Source: an uncultured Flavobacteriales bacterium (GTDB lineage: Bacteria > Bacteroidota > Bacteroidia > Flavobacteriales_D > Sanyastnellaceae). From it: a stretch of 19,158 nt of DNA. Both the position numbers and the translations under genes were made by a program. Location: NCBI GenBank assembly GCA_937897625.1, contig CALCNZ010000377.1, positions 1 to 19,158 of the forward strand, read 5' to 3'. The notes below the pieces were generated by a model. That model saw only the letters and a program-made list of their open reading frames with translations. It ran no database searches and was not told where the DNA came from. Of this stretch, positions 7,255 to 14,838 are shown piece after piece. Numbering within the stretch: the stretch's first letter is position 1; each line of letters starts with the position of its first letter.

Positions 7255-7641
7255 ATGTATCGTTCTGCAACGTGTGGTGAATTAAGAATTTCAGATGTAG
7301 GAAAAGAAGTGGTGCTTGCCGGTTGGGTGCAGCGCTCGCGTGATTTGGGTGGAATGACATTCGTGGATTTGCGCGATCGTTATGGTCTTACGCAGCTGGC
7401 TTTCAACATGGATACCAACGCTGCTTTGTGCGAAGAAGCGCGCAAATGGGGAAGAGAATTTGTGGTTCAGGTGGAAGGGAAAGTGGTAGAGCGTTATTCG
7501 AAAAATGCGAACATGCTTACGGGTGAAATTGAGATTGAAGCTACGGGATGTAAAGTCTTGAATGCCTCGTTAACTCCGCCTTTCACCATTGAAGACGATA
7601 GCGATGGAGGAGATGATTTGCGCATGCAGTGCGCTTCTTAG
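7255..7641 (+). CDS. aspS: Aspartyl-tRNA synthetase, N-terminal part (frameshifted gene)
   Basis: Encodes the N-terminal OB-fold anticodon-binding domain of bacterial AspRS: MYRSATCGELR opens the protein, followed by AGWVQRSRDLGGMTFVDLRDRYGLTQLAF. The frame then runs through TPPFTIEDDSDGGDDLRMQ, which in intact enzymes leads straight into RxLDLRR. Here it hits a TAG at 7639 after four wrong residues. The rest of the enzyme follows in another frame from about 7629. The WVxRxRDLG loop has Leu where non-discriminating AspRS enzymes usually have His, so I infer a discriminating enzyme charging only tRNA(Asp). The two frames together should be read as one gene of about 585 codons. Confidence 0.88.
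   Translation: MYRSATCGELRISDVGKEVVLAGWVQRSRDLGGMTFVDLRDRYGLTQLAFNMDTNAALCEEARKWGREFVVQVEGKVVERYSKNANMLTGEIEIEATGCKVLNASLTPPFTIEDDSDGGDDLRMQCAS
7627..7635 (+). other. Apparent one-base deletion in aspS
   Basis: After Gln125 (CAG, 7627-7629) only two bases (TG, 7630-7631) stand where one codon, usually Tyr in L-R-M-K-Y-R-x-L-D-L-R-R, is expected before CGC TTC TTA GAC. Restoring one base joins the two AspRS halves with no other loss. No X XXY YYZ slippery heptamer is seen here. Confidence 0.85.
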
Positions 7642-9008
7642 ACTTGAGAAGAAATCCGTTGAAGCAGAATTTAATGCTACGTCACAAGCTTGGAATAGAG
7701 ACGCGCAAGTATTTAGATAGTCTTGAGTTTTTAGAAATTGAAACGCCTTATTTAATAAAATCGACGCCGGAAGGTGCGCGTGATTTTGTGGTTCCAAGCC
7801 GCATGAATCCTGGACAATTTTACGCCTTGCCGCAATCGCCGCAAACCTTCAAGCAACTCTTGATGGTAAGTGGTTACGATCGTTATTACCAGATTGTACG
7901 TTGTTTCCGCGACGAAGATTTGCGCGCAGATCGTCAACCTGAGTTCACGCAGATCGACTGTGAAATGTCGTTTGTTGAGCAAGAAGATATTTTGAACACG
8001 TTCGAAGGATTGATTCGTCATTTATTTAAAGCGGTCAAGAACGTTGATATTCCTGAGGTTCCGCGCATGCTGTATTCAGAAGCCATGCGTTTATATGGAA
8101 GTGATAAGCCTGACATTCGTTTTGGAATGACATTCAAAGACCTAACAGATTTGGGTCAAGGAAAGGGGTTTGGTGTGTTCGACAGCGCGCAAGCGGTGTT
8201 GGCGATTAACGTGCCTGGTTGCGCGAGTTACACGCGTGCTCAGTTAGATGAGTTAACGGAATGGATGAAGCGTCCACAAATTGGCGCGAAAGGATTGATC
8301 TACGTGCGTTGTAATGAAGATGGAAGTTTCAAGTCTTCGGTAGATAAGTTTTTCGACGGAGAAGCTCTAGCTGCATGGGGCGCGCGTTGCGAGACGAAGC
8401 CAGGTGATTTGATATTGGTGTTGTCAGGTGAATTGAATTCAACCCGAAAGCAATTGAATGAATTGCGTTTGTTAATGGGAGGAAGATTGGGATTGCGCAA
8501 TCCGGAAGTCTTTGCGCCTTTGTGGGTCATGGATTTCCCGTTGCTGGAATTCAACGAAGAGGAAGGAAGATACTTCGCCATGCACCATCCGTTTACATCA
8601 CCGAAGCCCGATCAAATTCATTTGTTAGATACAGACCCAGGTGCCGTAAATGCGAATGCTTATGATTTCGTGTTGAATGGTGTTGAAATTGGCGGAGGAT
8701 CGATTCGTATTCACGATCGAAATGTGCAAGCGCGCATGTTTGACTTGTTGGGATTCACGAAAGAGGAGGCGCAAGCACAATTCGGATTCTTGCTGAACGC
8801 CTTTGAATACGGGGCTCCGCCGCACGGTGGATTGGCATTCGGATTCGATCGTTTGTGCTCGCTATTCGGCGGCAGCGAAGGAATTCGTGACTTCATTGCT
8901 TTCCCGAAAAACAACAGTGGGCGCGATGTAATGATTGATGCGCCCTCAGAAATTAGCGATTTACAATTGAATGAACTTTCAATTGTTGTAAAAAAGTTGG
9001 AGAACTAA
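7629..9008 (+). CDS. aspS: Aspartyl-tRNA synthetase, catalytic part (frameshifted gene)
   Basis: Holds the class II catalytic core of AspRS, which activates aspartate with ATP and transfers it to tRNA(Asp). Visible landmarks: RFLDLRRNPLKQNL at the junction; motif 1 FLEIETPYL; the loop STPEGARDFVVPSR; SPQTFKQLLMVSG; motif 2 FRDEDLRADRQPEFTQ; the bacterial GAD insertion (about residues 160-290 of this part); MHHPFTSPK; EIGGGSIRIHD; and motif 3 GLAFGFDRLCSLFGG. All catalytic motifs are intact, so the gene looks under normal selection apart from the frameshift. The GTG at 7629 could in principle start a separate protein, but that would cut AspRS at an unnatural place. I treat it as the 3' part of a gene starting at 7255. 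Confidence 0.9.
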   Translation: MRFLDLRRNPLKQNLMLRHKLGIETRKYLDSLEFLEIETPYLIKSTPEGARDFVVPSRMNPGQFYALPQSPQTFKQLLMVSGYDRYYQIVRCFRDEDLRADRQPEFTQIDCEMSFVEQEDILNTFEGLIRHLFKAVKNVDIPEVPRMLYSEAMRLYGSDKPDIRFGMTFKDLTDLGQGKGFGVFDSAQAVLAINVPGCASYTRAQLDELTEWMKRPQIGAKGLIYVRCNEDGSFKSSVDKFFDGEALAAWGARCETKPGDLILVLSGELNSTRKQLNELRLLMGGRLGLRNPEVFAPLWVMDFPLLEFNEEEGRYFAMHHPFTSPKPDQIHLLDTDPGAVNANAYDFVLNGVEIGGGSIRIHDRNVQARMFDLLGFTKEEAQAQFGFLLNAFEYGAPPHGGLAFGFDRLCSLFGGSEGIRDFIAFPKNNSGRDVMIDAPSEISDLQLNELSIVVKKLEN

Positions 9009-9026
9009 AAATTATTTGTATATTTG
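8996..9026 (+). promoter_or_regulatory. Promoter for rpmH
   Basis: TATATTTG (9019-9026) is a perfect match to the Bacteroidota -7 consensus. GTTG (8996-8999) stands 19 nt upstream as an imperfect -33 element, inside the last aspS codons. The leader to the rpmH ATG is about 25 nt. Confidence 0.65.
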
Positions 9027-9057
9027 TCGCCCGTTGGAAATTTAACAACAAGAAATT

Positions 9058-9228
9058 ATGAAACGTACTTATCAACCATCGAATACAAAACGCAGAAACA
9101 AACACGGTTTCCGCAAACGCATGTCTACAGCTAAAGGCCGTTTGGTTCTTTCATCTCGTAGAAGAAAAGGGCGTAAAAAATTGACTGTTTCTGACGAACG
9201 TCGTCACAAAGGAATCGTTCGCTTATAA
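9058..9228 (+). CDS. rpmH: 50S ribosomal protein L34 (bL34)
   Basis: A 56-aa, very basic protein beginning MKRTYQPSNTKRRNKHGFR and containing RMSTAKGRLVLSSRRRKGRKKLTVSDE, the L34 family signature. It is a structural protein of the large ribosomal subunit that binds 23S rRNA. Start ATG 9058 and stop TAA 9226-9228. It appears monocistronic, with its own promoter upstream and an intrinsic terminator downstream; the usual bacterial neighbours dnaA and rnpA are absent, as is common in Bacteroidota. Confidence 0.97.
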   Translation: MKRTYQPSNTKRRNKHGFRKRMSTAKGRLVLSSRRRKGRKKLTVSDERRHKGIVRL

Positions 9229-9248
9229 TAGCGTTCACCATATTGAAC

Positions 9249-9283
9249 AACCGCTCAAATGTATTTTTGGGCGGTTTTTTTTT
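9249..9283 (+). terminator. Intrinsic terminator after rpmH
   Basis: AACCGCTCAAA (9249-9259) pairs with TTTGGGCGGTT (9266-9276) with one G-U pair and a six-base loop, followed by a continuous run of T to 9283. This is the only clear rho-independent terminator in the window. Confidence 0.9.
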
Positions 9284-9302
9284 GAAATAAAAAAATTGAA
9301 TT

Positions 9303-10211
9303 ATGAAGTTAATTACTGTTGGAACTGTTGCATTTGATAGCATTGCTACTCCGTTTGAATCGCGCGAAAAAGTTATTGGTGGCGCTGCCACTTACATCTC
9401 TATGGCTGCGGCTTATTTGAATGGCGATTGCGGCGTTGTAAGTGTTGTTGGTGACGATTTCCCAGAAGCCTTCATGAATGAATTGAAATCGCGAGGGGTA
9501 GATTTGGCGGGACTTCAAATTAAGGAAGGAGAAAAATCTTTTCATTGGTCTGGAAAGTACCACATGGATATGAACTCACGCGATACGTTGGCAACAGACT
9601 TAAATGTGTTGGCGACGTTCGAGCCGAATCTTCCAGAAAACTACAGAGACGCGGAATACGTGATGTTGGGAAACTTGGTTCCTGCCGTTCAAATAGCAGT
9701 GTTGAATCAAATGAATAAGCGTCCGAAGTTGGTGGTTTTAGATACCATGAACTTTTGGATGGATGTGGCTCGTGAAGATCTAGATAAAGTTTTCGGAATG
9801 GTAGATGTCGTTACCATTAACGACGAAGAAGCTCGTCAGTATACTGGAGAGCGTTCATTGAAGAAGGCGGCTGCAAAGATTTTAACGCTTGGTCCAAAGG
9901 CCTTGATTATTAAGAAGGGCGAGCACGGTGCGTTGTTGTTCAGTCAAGACGAAGTATTCTTTGCACCAGCGATGTTGTTAGATGAAGTTGTTGATCCGAC
10001 TGGCGCAGGCGATTCGTTCGCAGGAGGATTCATAGGTTATTTAGCTAAGATGAATGACACGAGCTTTACCGCAATGAAAAAAGCGATTGTGACGGGTTCA
10101 GCCATGGCTTCGTTTACATGTGAGGATTTCGGTCCAGATGCTTTATTAAAAGTTACAGAAGACAAATTGAATGCACGAGTGAACGTGTTCGGAGAAATGG
10201 TTCGCGTTTAA
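9303..10211 (+). CDS. PfkB-family carbohydrate kinase
   Basis: A 302-aa kinase of the ribokinase/PfkB family, which phosphorylates a sugar or nucleoside with ATP in the cytosol. The N-terminal lid and first signature are seen in KVIGGAATYISMAAAYL followed by VVSVVGDDFPEAF. The second signature, DPTGAGDSFAGGF, has the catalytic base Asp237 and the anion-hole GAGD. VVTINDEEARQYTG and LIIKKGEHGALLF are further family landmarks. Substrate specificity cannot be read from the sequence. It follows the rpmH terminator and ends tail-to-tail with the LytM-like gene, sharing TTAA at 10208-10211. Confidence 0.88.
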   Translation: MKLITVGTVAFDSIATPFESREKVIGGAATYISMAAAYLNGDCGVVSVVGDDFPEAFMNELKSRGVDLAGLQIKEGEKSFHWSGKYHMDMNSRDTLATDLNVLATFEPNLPENYRDAEYVMLGNLVPAVQIAVLNQMNKRPKLVVLDTMNFWMDVAREDLDKVFGMVDVVTINDEEARQYTGERSLKKAAAKILTLGPKALIIKKGEHGALLFSQDEVFFAPAMLLDEVVDPTGAGDSFAGGFIGYLAKMNDTSFTAMKKAIVTGSAMASFTCEDFGPDALLKVTEDKLNARVNVFGEMVRV

Positions 10212-11062
10212 TTCGCGTAGTAAGTCTTCGGGTCTACTGGAACGCTGTTCTTCCAAATTTCAAAATAGAATTGACCTTGTCCGTTAGCGTTTTCGCTCAC
10301 CCAACCAATTCCCTCTCCAGCTTTTACAGATTCTCCGTTTTGCTTCAACAGCACAGCTAAATTTTTGTAAGCCGAAACCATGTTGTTTGGATGTTGAATA
10401 AGTACCGTGTTTCCATCACTTACGGTATAGCTCGAAGAGATAATGGTTCCATCTAACACAGATTTCACAGCTTCATTTTTCACGGAAGTCCAATAAACCC
10501 CTTTCTTCCCGAATTGCGGTTCGAAATTCGAGCTAATTATTCCAGCAACGGGAGGGAAAAGTAGATAGCCAGCTTCTGGAATTTTTCCAGTCTGCGTGAC
10601 AAAAACTTTACTGGCATGATCGAGTTCTTCGCGCACGGCTTGATCTACATCGCTTATTGCGTAGGTTAAGTCAACACTTTCAGAGCCTTTCGGAACGCTA
10701 TCTGGAATAGTGGAAACAGGTTTTCCTCCGGATAAGATAATCTTCAAATCTGTGAAGTAATGTTCCTGACTTTTCATTACGGAATTCAGTGAATCAGCCA
10801 TCAGTCTTGCTTTACGGGCATCGGCTCTTGACTCATAAGAAGAGAAGTCTGGAATAAGAATGGTGCGAAGCGGTGTAAAGGCTATGAGGGAATAGAAGAG
10901 TAAAGAAAACACAACAAGGAATCCGCCGAACATGACTATAACGTTCATGGGAGTAAGGCTGTAGGAGAAGCGCTCTTCAAAAGAATTTTCATTCAGAACA
11001 ATTAAGCGGAAGGGTTTCTTCAGCTTTTTGAGAATTTTCTTTCTTTTCTTTTTCCTTTCCAT
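10208..11062 (-). CDS. Membrane-anchored degenerate LytM (M23-like) protein, no catalytic residues
   Basis: A 284-aa protein (ATG 11062; ATGs at 11071 and 11110 also possible). It has a Lys-rich cytosolic N-terminus (MERKKKRKKILKKLKK), one membrane segment at about residues 38-62, a short helical linker, and a C-terminal LytM/M23 fold (about 168-284: LFPPVAGIISSNFEPQFG, LDGTIISS, GNTVLIQHP, VKAGEGIGWVSE, YFEIW). The zinc and catalytic residues of active M23 peptidases are all replaced: the HxxxD site reads KKGVY, the YKH position reads YKN, and HxH reads QFY. It therefore cannot be a normal zinc endopeptidase. By analogy with EnvC/NlpD, inactive LytM domains can activate amidases or act as scaffolds; that role here is inference. 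It is divergent from porW and the bactofilin gene. Confidence 0.85.
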   Translation of the reverse strand: MERKKKRKKILKKLKKPFRLIVLNENSFEERFSYSLTPMNVIVMFGGFLVVFSLLFYSLIAFTPLRTILIPDFSSYESRADARKARLMADSLNSVMKSQEHYFTDLKIILSGGKPVSTIPDSVPKGSESVDLTYAISDVDQAVREELDHASKVFVTQTGKIPEAGYLLFPPVAGIISSNFEPQFGKKGVYWTSVKNEAVKSVLDGTIISSSYTVSDGNTVLIQHPNNMVSAYKNLAVLLKQNGESVKAGEGIGWVSENANGQGQFYFEIWKNSVPVDPKTYYAN

Positions 11063-11135
11063 CGCGGGCATAAAAGTAAGAAGAATGAATGAATGTAAAG
11101 GGAAATGCAATAAATTCGCTTTCTCTCGTTAGGAA

Positions 11136-13820
11136 ATGCGCATGCAGAAAAAACAGAATTTCAACCCTCATAAAAATCAGTCAAGAAAGCTCGCTCTTTC
11201 GCGTCTTCTTTTTTTCTTTGGGGGTGTTGTGTTTTTATCGCAGGTGCTCGTGAGTTGTTCCACAAAAGAAGACGGTGTTGCTTATCGAATTTACCACAAC
11301 ACCTTGGGTCGATACAACGGTTACTTCAATGCGAATGAATTGGTGAAGAAATCACAACTTACTTTGGCTACAGGAAGAAAAGACGACTACGATGAAGTAA
11401 TTCCGTTATACAGCTACGGCACTGTTTCGCAAAAGAAAGAATTGATTCCAGACTTGGATAAAGCCATAAAAAAATGCGGAAAAGTAGTTAAGCGACACAC
11501 GCTTGTGGCCGAATCTAAAAAGGATATGAAGTGGCCCGAGTACAACAAGTGGATGGACGATAACTACCATGTCATTGGCCAAGCGAATTTGTATAAAGGA
11601 GAATATTACAAAGCGCAGGAGACATTCAATTTTATTTCGAATAAGTATTCAGCAGAGGCCGTGCAATTGCGCGCCTACATTTGGGCGGCACGCTCTTATT
11701 TTTTAGAAGGCGATTATTCTAAAGCCAAGCAATTGTTGCAGAAGGCAGACGGTTACGAAGATTTACCGAATGATATAGCTCGTGATTTGTTTTTAGTGAA
11801 GGCGGAATTTTTCTTGGTTCAAGGGCAGTATTCAGAGGCCATTGATCCTTTGGAAAAAGGGCTGGCTTTAATAAAGAAAAAGACGGACCGAATTGTCCCT
11901 CAATTTATTTTGGGTCAATTGTATGATCGGGCAGAGCGGTCGGGAGACGCGAAGGTGGCATTTCAGAAAGTAATAAAATTGAAACCTCCCTATGAGCTCG
12001 AGTTTCAGTCGAAGCTACAAATGTTGCTGACCAACACAAAGATTTCGCGTAATTATGAAGATGCCCAGAAGGAGCTCTTAGTAATGCTTGAAGATTTGAA
12101 GAACGAATCTTACAAAGACGTTATTTATTATGCTCTTGGAACTGTAACCTTGGAATTGGAAAAGAGAAAAGAAGCTGTTGAGTATTTTGAAAAGGCTTTG
12201 AAATTCAACAAGAATAACAAGAGTAAGCGTCTGAAAATTTTCATAACGTTAGGAGATTTGTATTTTGCGCAGAAGCAGTATCCGCAAGCACAAGTGAGTT
12301 ACGACAGCGCTTATCATAACCTTGCGACAGACCATTTCCGATACAAAGAAATAAAAGCAAGAGCACTGAGCTTAAATGAATTGGTGGGTTATCTGAACAC
12401 AATTTCTGAGAAAGACAGCTTAATCTCTTTGTGTGAAAAACCAGCCTCTGAAATTGAAAAGACTTTGACTTCAGTTCACGAGAAATTAGAAGCCGAAATG
12501 GCCGACAAGAAACGTAAAGATGAAGAAGAGCGTTTGGCAGCTTTGAAGGGAGAGGAGATTAATGGAACATTCTGGATATACAATCAAGATTTATTGAAAA
12601 GAGGGAAAAACATTTTCGATGATGTTTGGTCGGGACGTCCGCTAAAAGATAACTGGCGCAATCAAAGCTTAGTAGGATTAATGATTGGCGAACGGGATGA
12701 AAGTATTGTGGAAGCTGCAGCAATAGACAGCAGCAGTTCAGATGATCCGAAGTATAAGGTTCCGAGTATTGATGATCTTCGAGCGAATTTACCCTGTGGC
12801 AACAGCAAGTCTATCGCTGATATGAAAATGGCCTTGGCTGAAGCATATTATTTGTCAGGGTTGTTGTACAAAGAGAAGTTGGAAGACATGGAAAGCGCAA
12901 TGACCGCTTGGGAAAAAATGATTTCCAAATGTGAGGAAGGTGGTTTTCATCCAATGGCCTATTATCAAATGTATAGAAGTTGGTTAGGGAAAGAAAAGGA
13001 AGAAGGTTATACACAGAATCCATTTTGCGCCAATTGCAGTTCTGTTTTTTGGGGAAATCAAATCAAGTCGAAATACCCCAATACAGATTGGGCGTTGTTG
13101 GTTGACAATCCCAATTACATGAACGCAGAACAAATGCGCAAAGAGGAAGAAGAAAAGAACTACACCAAAGCATACAACCAATATGTTACCAATCATACTT
13201 ATGATGCCGTAACAACTTGCACGAAAGCAATTACAGAACGTCCGAACAATCATTTGATTTGCCAGTATCACATGTTAAAGGCTATTTGTCTAGGAAAAAC
13301 AGAAGTGGCATTCGGAATAAGAGAGAATTGTGAGGCGGAATTGAATGCGGTAGTAACGGGTTGTCCAAATACGGAAATGGCTACTCAAGCCGGTGAAATG
13401 TTGAATCAACTCACATCAAAAGCACCGGCCAAACCAGCCAATACAAGTTCTGCTTCGAATTACGTTAAATCAGATGCCACTGAGCATTATGTAGTCTCTG
13501 TTGTTGATTTGAAAACAGTAAAGTTAAATCAGGCCAAGGCGGCGGTTTCAGATTTTACAAAGACCTATTTTTCTGGATTCGATTACAAGGTTAGTAACAC
13601 CATGTTCAATACCGATCAGACTTTCATTTTAGTGAAGTCGTTTGCTAATTTGAAAGATGCACAAGATTATTTTACTACTTTTGTTGGTGACAAAGATCTG
13701 ATTCTTGAATTGGATTTAGTTAAAAGCGATAAATTCATTATTACTAAACAGAATTACCTAGAACTATTTCGCTCTAAAGACTTTAAAGGTTATTTGGAGT
13801 TTTTCACTAAAAACTATTGA
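11136..13820 (+). CDS. porW: TPR lipoprotein of the PorW/SprE type (type IX secretion/gliding)
   Basis: An 894-aa protein with a basic N-terminus, a hydrophobic segment and lipobox LVSC (Cys41), followed by TKEDGVAYRIYHNTLGRYNGYFNANE, which resembles the start of PorW/SprE lipoproteins. The rest holds many tetratricopeptide-like helical pairs (for example YYKAQETFNFISNKY, AVEYFEKALKFNKNN, AYYLSGLLYKEKLEDMESAMTAWEKM), and a C-terminal alpha/beta domain (about 785-894, HYVVSVVDLKTVKLNQAK). PorW/SprE is required for T9SS secretion in studied Bacteroidota, and a T9SS cargo lies at the start of this window. ATG 11136 is used; ATG 11142 is equally possible. A weak -7-like TAAATTCG is at 11111-11118. 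The bactofilin gene begins 3 nt after the stop. Confidence 0.82.
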   Translation: MRMQKKQNFNPHKNQSRKLALSRLLFFFGGVVFLSQVLVSCSTKEDGVAYRIYHNTLGRYNGYFNANELVKKSQLTLATGRKDDYDEVIPLYSYGTVSQKKELIPDLDKAIKKCGKVVKRHTLVAESKKDMKWPEYNKWMDDNYHVIGQANLYKGEYYKAQETFNFISNKYSAEAVQLRAYIWAARSYFLEGDYSKAKQLLQKADGYEDLPNDIARDLFLVKAEFFLVQGQYSEAIDPLEKGLALIKKKTDRIVPQFILGQLYDRAERSGDAKVAFQKVIKLKPPYELEFQSKLQMLLTNTKISRNYEDAQKELLVMLEDLKNESYKDVIYYALGTVTLELEKRKEAVEYFEKALKFNKNNKSKRLKIFITLGDLYFAQKQYPQAQVSYDSAYHNLATDHFRYKEIKARALSLNELVGYLNTISEKDSLISLCEKPASEIEKTLTSVHEKLEAEMADKKRKDEEERLAALKGEEINGTFWIYNQDLLKRGKNIFDDVWSGRPLKDNWRNQSLVGLMIGERDESIVEAAAIDSSSSDDPKYKVPSIDDLRANLPCGNSKSIADMKMALAEAYYLSGLLYKEKLEDMESAMTAWEKMISKCEEGGFHPMAYYQMYRSWLGKEKEEGYTQNPFCANCSSVFWGNQIKSKYPNTDWALLVDNPNYMNAEQMRKEEEEKNYTKAYNQYVTNHTYDAVTTCTKAITERPNNHLICQYHMLKAICLGKTEVAFGIRENCEAELNAVVTGCPNTEMATQAGEMLNQLTSKAPAKPANTSSASNYVKSDATEHYVVSVVDLKTVKLNQAKAAVSDFTKTYFSGFDYKVSNTMFNTDQTFILVKSFANLKDAQDYFTTFVGDKDLILELDLVKSDKFIITKQNYLELFRSKDFKGYLEFFTKNY

Positions 13821-13823
13821 ACT

Positions 13824-14264
13824 ATGTTATCAAAAGGAAACACATCTGCAAGACCATCAGAATCATCTTCTGAAAATGCAATCAACAGAATTGTTGAAGG
13901 AACAGTTATAGAAGGAGAAATCCGTTGCGAGAGCAACATACGTATCGACGGTGTTTTTACTGGAAACATAGGAACCAAGGGACGTTTAGTAATAGGTCCA
14001 ACGGGTAAAATCGATGGAAATGTAATTTGTCAGAATGCAGAAATTGAAGGATTTGTGAAGGGTAAACTGAATGTTCAGCAATTGCTTTCATTAAAGAGTA
14101 CTGCGCGTGTTGAAGGTGATATTTTCACAGATAAATTGGCTATTGAGCCTGGTGCGGCATTTTCAGGAGCTTGTTCAATGGGTCAAAAGCCTAAAGACGC
14201 AACGAAGCCTGCTACCTCTGGTGCTCCAACACCGGGTAATTCATCAACTCCGAATTCAAAATAA
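13824..14264 (+). CDS. Bactofilin (polymer-forming cytoskeletal protein)
   Basis: A 146-aa protein with a disordered Ser/Asn-rich N-terminus and a right-handed beta-helix core (about residues 22-118) with the bactofilin pattern: VEGTVIEGEIRCESNIRIDG, GNIGTKGRLVIGPTGKIDGN, ICQNAEIEGFVKGKL, STARVEGDIFTDKLAIEPGA. The C-terminal tail is Pro/Thr/Ser-rich and likely unstructured. Bactofilins self-assemble into filaments on the inner membrane and are often encoded near M23 peptidases, directing local cell-wall work. Here the LytM-like gene is one gene away on the opposite strand. It is 3 nt after porW and its stop overlaps the likely atpZ start. Confidence 0.92.
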   Translation: MLSKGNTSARPSESSSENAINRIVEGTVIEGEIRCESNIRIDGVFTGNIGTKGRLVIGPTGKIDGNVICQNAEIEGFVKGKLNVQQLLSLKSTARVEGDIFTDKLAIEPGAAFSGACSMGQKPKDATKPATSGAPTPGNSSTPNSK

Positions 14265-14461
14265 TTCGTATTAATTCTTCTGTATTAAAATACACTTCCT
14301 TGGCCACGCAAATGGCTTTAACCATAGGTTTAGGAGTGTGGGCAGGTAGAAAATTAGATGCTTATATTCAAAATGAAAAGCCAATGCTAACATTGGTTTT
14401 TTCAGTTTTAGGTCTGGCTATTTCATTAATTGTGGTTATTCGAAGCGTATCAAAAAAATGA
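14264..14461 (+). CDS. AtpZ-like small membrane protein of the ATP synthase cluster (start uncertain)
   Basis: The frame ending at TGA 14459-14461 encodes LKYTSLATQMALTIGLGVWAGRKLDAY and a second hydrophobic segment (TLVFSVLGLAISLIVVI), the two-helix AtpZ/AtpI pattern including GRKLD. No ATG, GTG or TTG precedes the conserved LKYTSLATQM. The frame is open back to 14240. The candidates are ATT at 14264 (overlapping the bactofilin TAA as TAATT; 65 aa, used here), ATT at 14270, TTG at 14300 (53 aa) and ATG at 14312 (49 aa, which truncates helix 1). AtpZ-type proteins have been linked to ATP synthase assembly or ion supply to the F0 sector. The TGA overlaps the next gene's ATG. Confidence 0.72.
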   Translation: MRINSSVLKYTSLATQMALTIGLGVWAGRKLDAYIQNEKPMLTLVFSVLGLAISLIVVIRSVSKK

Positions 14462-14811
14462 ATCGATTTATTTTTCCGAATGTTGTGTTTGCGCTTTTGT
14501 GCATGAGCGTAATCTACTTTTCAAGTTTTAAGTGGGCTATTCCACTCACATTTATGATTGTTCCGGTAGTATTCGCCATTTTAAATGTCTTTATGTTCAG
14601 TTGGGTTAAAGGTGCCGTTGAAAAATCGCCAACCCGATTTGTCAATGCTTTCATGTCAACGGTTACAATAAAATTGCTTTTCACGGCGGCGGTTGTAGCC
14701 ATATTCATTGTGTTGTACCCCGCCTCAAAGGCCCCGTTGGCATTGGGAACTTTCTTTATTTATTTGGGAGTAACAGTAATTCTAACCCGTGCTTTGCTCA
14801 AGATAAAATAA
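14458..14811 (+). CDS. AtpI-like four-helix membrane protein upstream of atpB
   Basis: A 117-aa, very hydrophobic protein with about four membrane segments (PNVVFALLCMSVIYF, IPLTFMIVPVVFAILNVFMF, TIKLLFTAAVVAIFIVLYP, LGTFFIYLGVTVILTRALL). I do not recognise a catalytic motif. Its place between an AtpZ-like gene and atpB, its size and its topology match the AtpI-like proteins commonly found there in Bacteroidota, which may help assemble the F0 c-ring; that function is inferred from position. It overlaps the upstream gene by ATGA. Confidence 0.72.
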   Translation: MNRFIFPNVVFALLCMSVIYFSSFKWAIPLTFMIVPVVFAILNVFMFSWVKGAVEKSPTRFVNAFMSTVTIKLLFTAAVVAIFIVLYPASKAPLALGTFFIYLGVTVILTRALLKIK

Positions 14812-14838
14812 GTATTCGAAAAGTTTCTGCAGAAAAAA

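Noticed and set aside
7620..7641. Programmed -1 ribosomal frameshift in aspS
   Set aside because: There is no slippery heptamer or evident downstream pseudoknot, and AspRS is not known to use frameshifting. A missing base explains the data more simply.
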